DNA of 10,000 nt from Anaerolinea sp. GTDB lineage: Bacteria > Chloroflexota > Anaerolineae > Anaerolineales > Anaerolineaceae. The translations under genes and the position numbers were made by a program. Positions 9,487-10,000 of the stretch are shown here, piece after piece; the first letter of the stretch is position 1; every line of letters begins with the position of its first letter. The DNA lies in the NCBI GenBank assembly GCA_020216845.1, contig JAIWNK010000069.1:1-10000 (forward strand). The letters run 5' to 3'. The notes under the pieces are model-generated. The model did not search any database. It was not told the DNA's origin and saw only the letters and a list, made by a program, of their open reading frames with translations.

Positions 9487-10000
9487 TCACTCTTCCACCC
9501 GCACAAACTGACTGTTATACAGGTTGGCGTAGAAGCCATTGTTGGCAAGCAATTGCTCATGCGTGCCTTGCTCCACAATGTCACCCTCATTGACCACCAA
9601 AATCCAATCCGCATCACGAATTGTGGACAGACGATGTGCAATGATGAAGCTTGTGCGGCCCTGCATCAGGCGGCGCATTGCCTCTTGGATCAGCAATTCC
9701 GTATGTGTATCCACCGAGCTGGTCGCCTCATCCAAAATCAGCATGGGCGGGTTCACCAAGAAGGCACGCGCAATCGTCAGCAATTGTTTCTGCCCGGCAG
9801 AAATATTGCTCGTTTCCTCATTCAGCACCATCTGATAGCCCCCCGGCAGAGAGCGCACAAAGTGATCCGCATGAGCAGCGCGCGCCGCCGCAATCGCATC
9901 TTCTTCAGTCGCATCTTCCCGGCCATAGCGAATATTATCCAGAATGGTGCCATTGAACAGCCATGTATCTTGCAGCACCATGCCAAACTGATGCCGCAAG
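9487..10000 (-). CDS. ABC transporter ATP-binding domain, multidrug/lipid exporter type, C-terminal part only
   Basis: The coding frame enters from the right edge, so the membrane domain and Walker A lie outside the window. The visible 171 codons or so cover most of an ABC nucleotide-binding domain. Counting from the first complete codon, it has the Q-loop MVLQDTWLF (Gln10), signature ISAGQ (66-70, a usual variant of LSGGQ in this family), Walker B MLILDE (86-91), D-loop SSVD (94-97) and H-loop His122 in IIAHRLST. The tail [21 protein letters not shown] is typical of half-transporters with fused membrane and ATPase domains, such as the heterodimeric multidrug exporters of Gram-positive bacteria and Chloroflexota. 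All motifs in view are intact. The first codon in frame (TTG at 9999-9997) is internal Leu, not a start. Substrate is unknown; a partner half-transporter gene might lie further upstream. Confidence 0.93.
   Translation of the reverse strand, partial: LRHQFGMVLQDTWLFNGTILDNIRYGREDATEEDAIAAARAAHADHFVRSLPGGYQMVLNEETSNISAGQKQLLTIARAFLVNPPMLILDEATSSVDTHTELLIQEAMRRLMQGRTSFIIAHRLSTIRDADWILVVNEGDIVEQGTHEQLLANNGFYANLYNSQFVRVEE

Noticed and set aside
9997..9999. TTG as a start codon for the ABC transporter
   Set aside because: It is an internal leucine codon. The protein would lack Walker A and the membrane domain, so the gene continues past the window edge.

Overview
All eight protein-coding genes in this window lie on the minus strand, so transcription runs from the right edge to the left edge. 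The protein families point to an anaerobic or facultatively anaerobic bacterium of moderate GC content. My best guess is Chloroflexota, perhaps Anaerolineae. That guess rests on recognising the style of the ABC-transporter tail, the ATP synthase subunits and the oxidoreductase, not on any database search. No RNA genes, CRISPR arrays, insertion sequences or phage genes are visible, and no stretch without a gene exceeds 175 bases.

Layout in transcription order: (1) 10000-9487, the C-terminal part of an ABC multidrug-exporter-type ATPase that begins outside the window. A strong RNA hairpin follows its stop at 9433-9464. (2) 9313-6471, a tldD-pmbA (tldE) pair encoding the two subunits of a TldD/TldE-type metalloprotease. 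A terminator-like hairpin follows at 6404-6442. (3) 6382-4676, a tungsten/molybdenum-pterin aldehyde:ferredoxin oxidoreductase family protein whose third iron-sulfur cysteine position reads serine. (4) 4561-169, the F1 sector genes atpA-atpG-atpD-atpC, tightly packed and preceded by a good sigma70-type promoter (4620-4648). (5) 144 to the left edge, the first 48 codons of mreB, only 24 bases after atpC and with its own ribosome binding site.

The F1 genes encode the alpha, gamma, beta and epsilon subunits of the ATP synthase. The delta subunit (atpH) and the membrane Fo genes (atpB, atpE, atpF) that usually precede atpA are absent. The oxidoreductase gene stands there instead, and atpA has its own promoter, so the ATP synthase locus is split in this genome. 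The alpha subunit carries an in-frame insertion of about 50 residues relative to ordinary bacterial alpha subunits.

The window is largely ordinary housekeeping and metabolic DNA. I found no convincing undescribed multi-gene system. The points most worth a second look are the Cys-to-Ser change in the oxidoreductase cluster motif, the alpha-subunit insertion, the split ATP synthase locus, and the two hairpins at operon boundaries. Several start codons were chosen from clear Shine-Dalgarno sequences rather than taking the longest reading frame.
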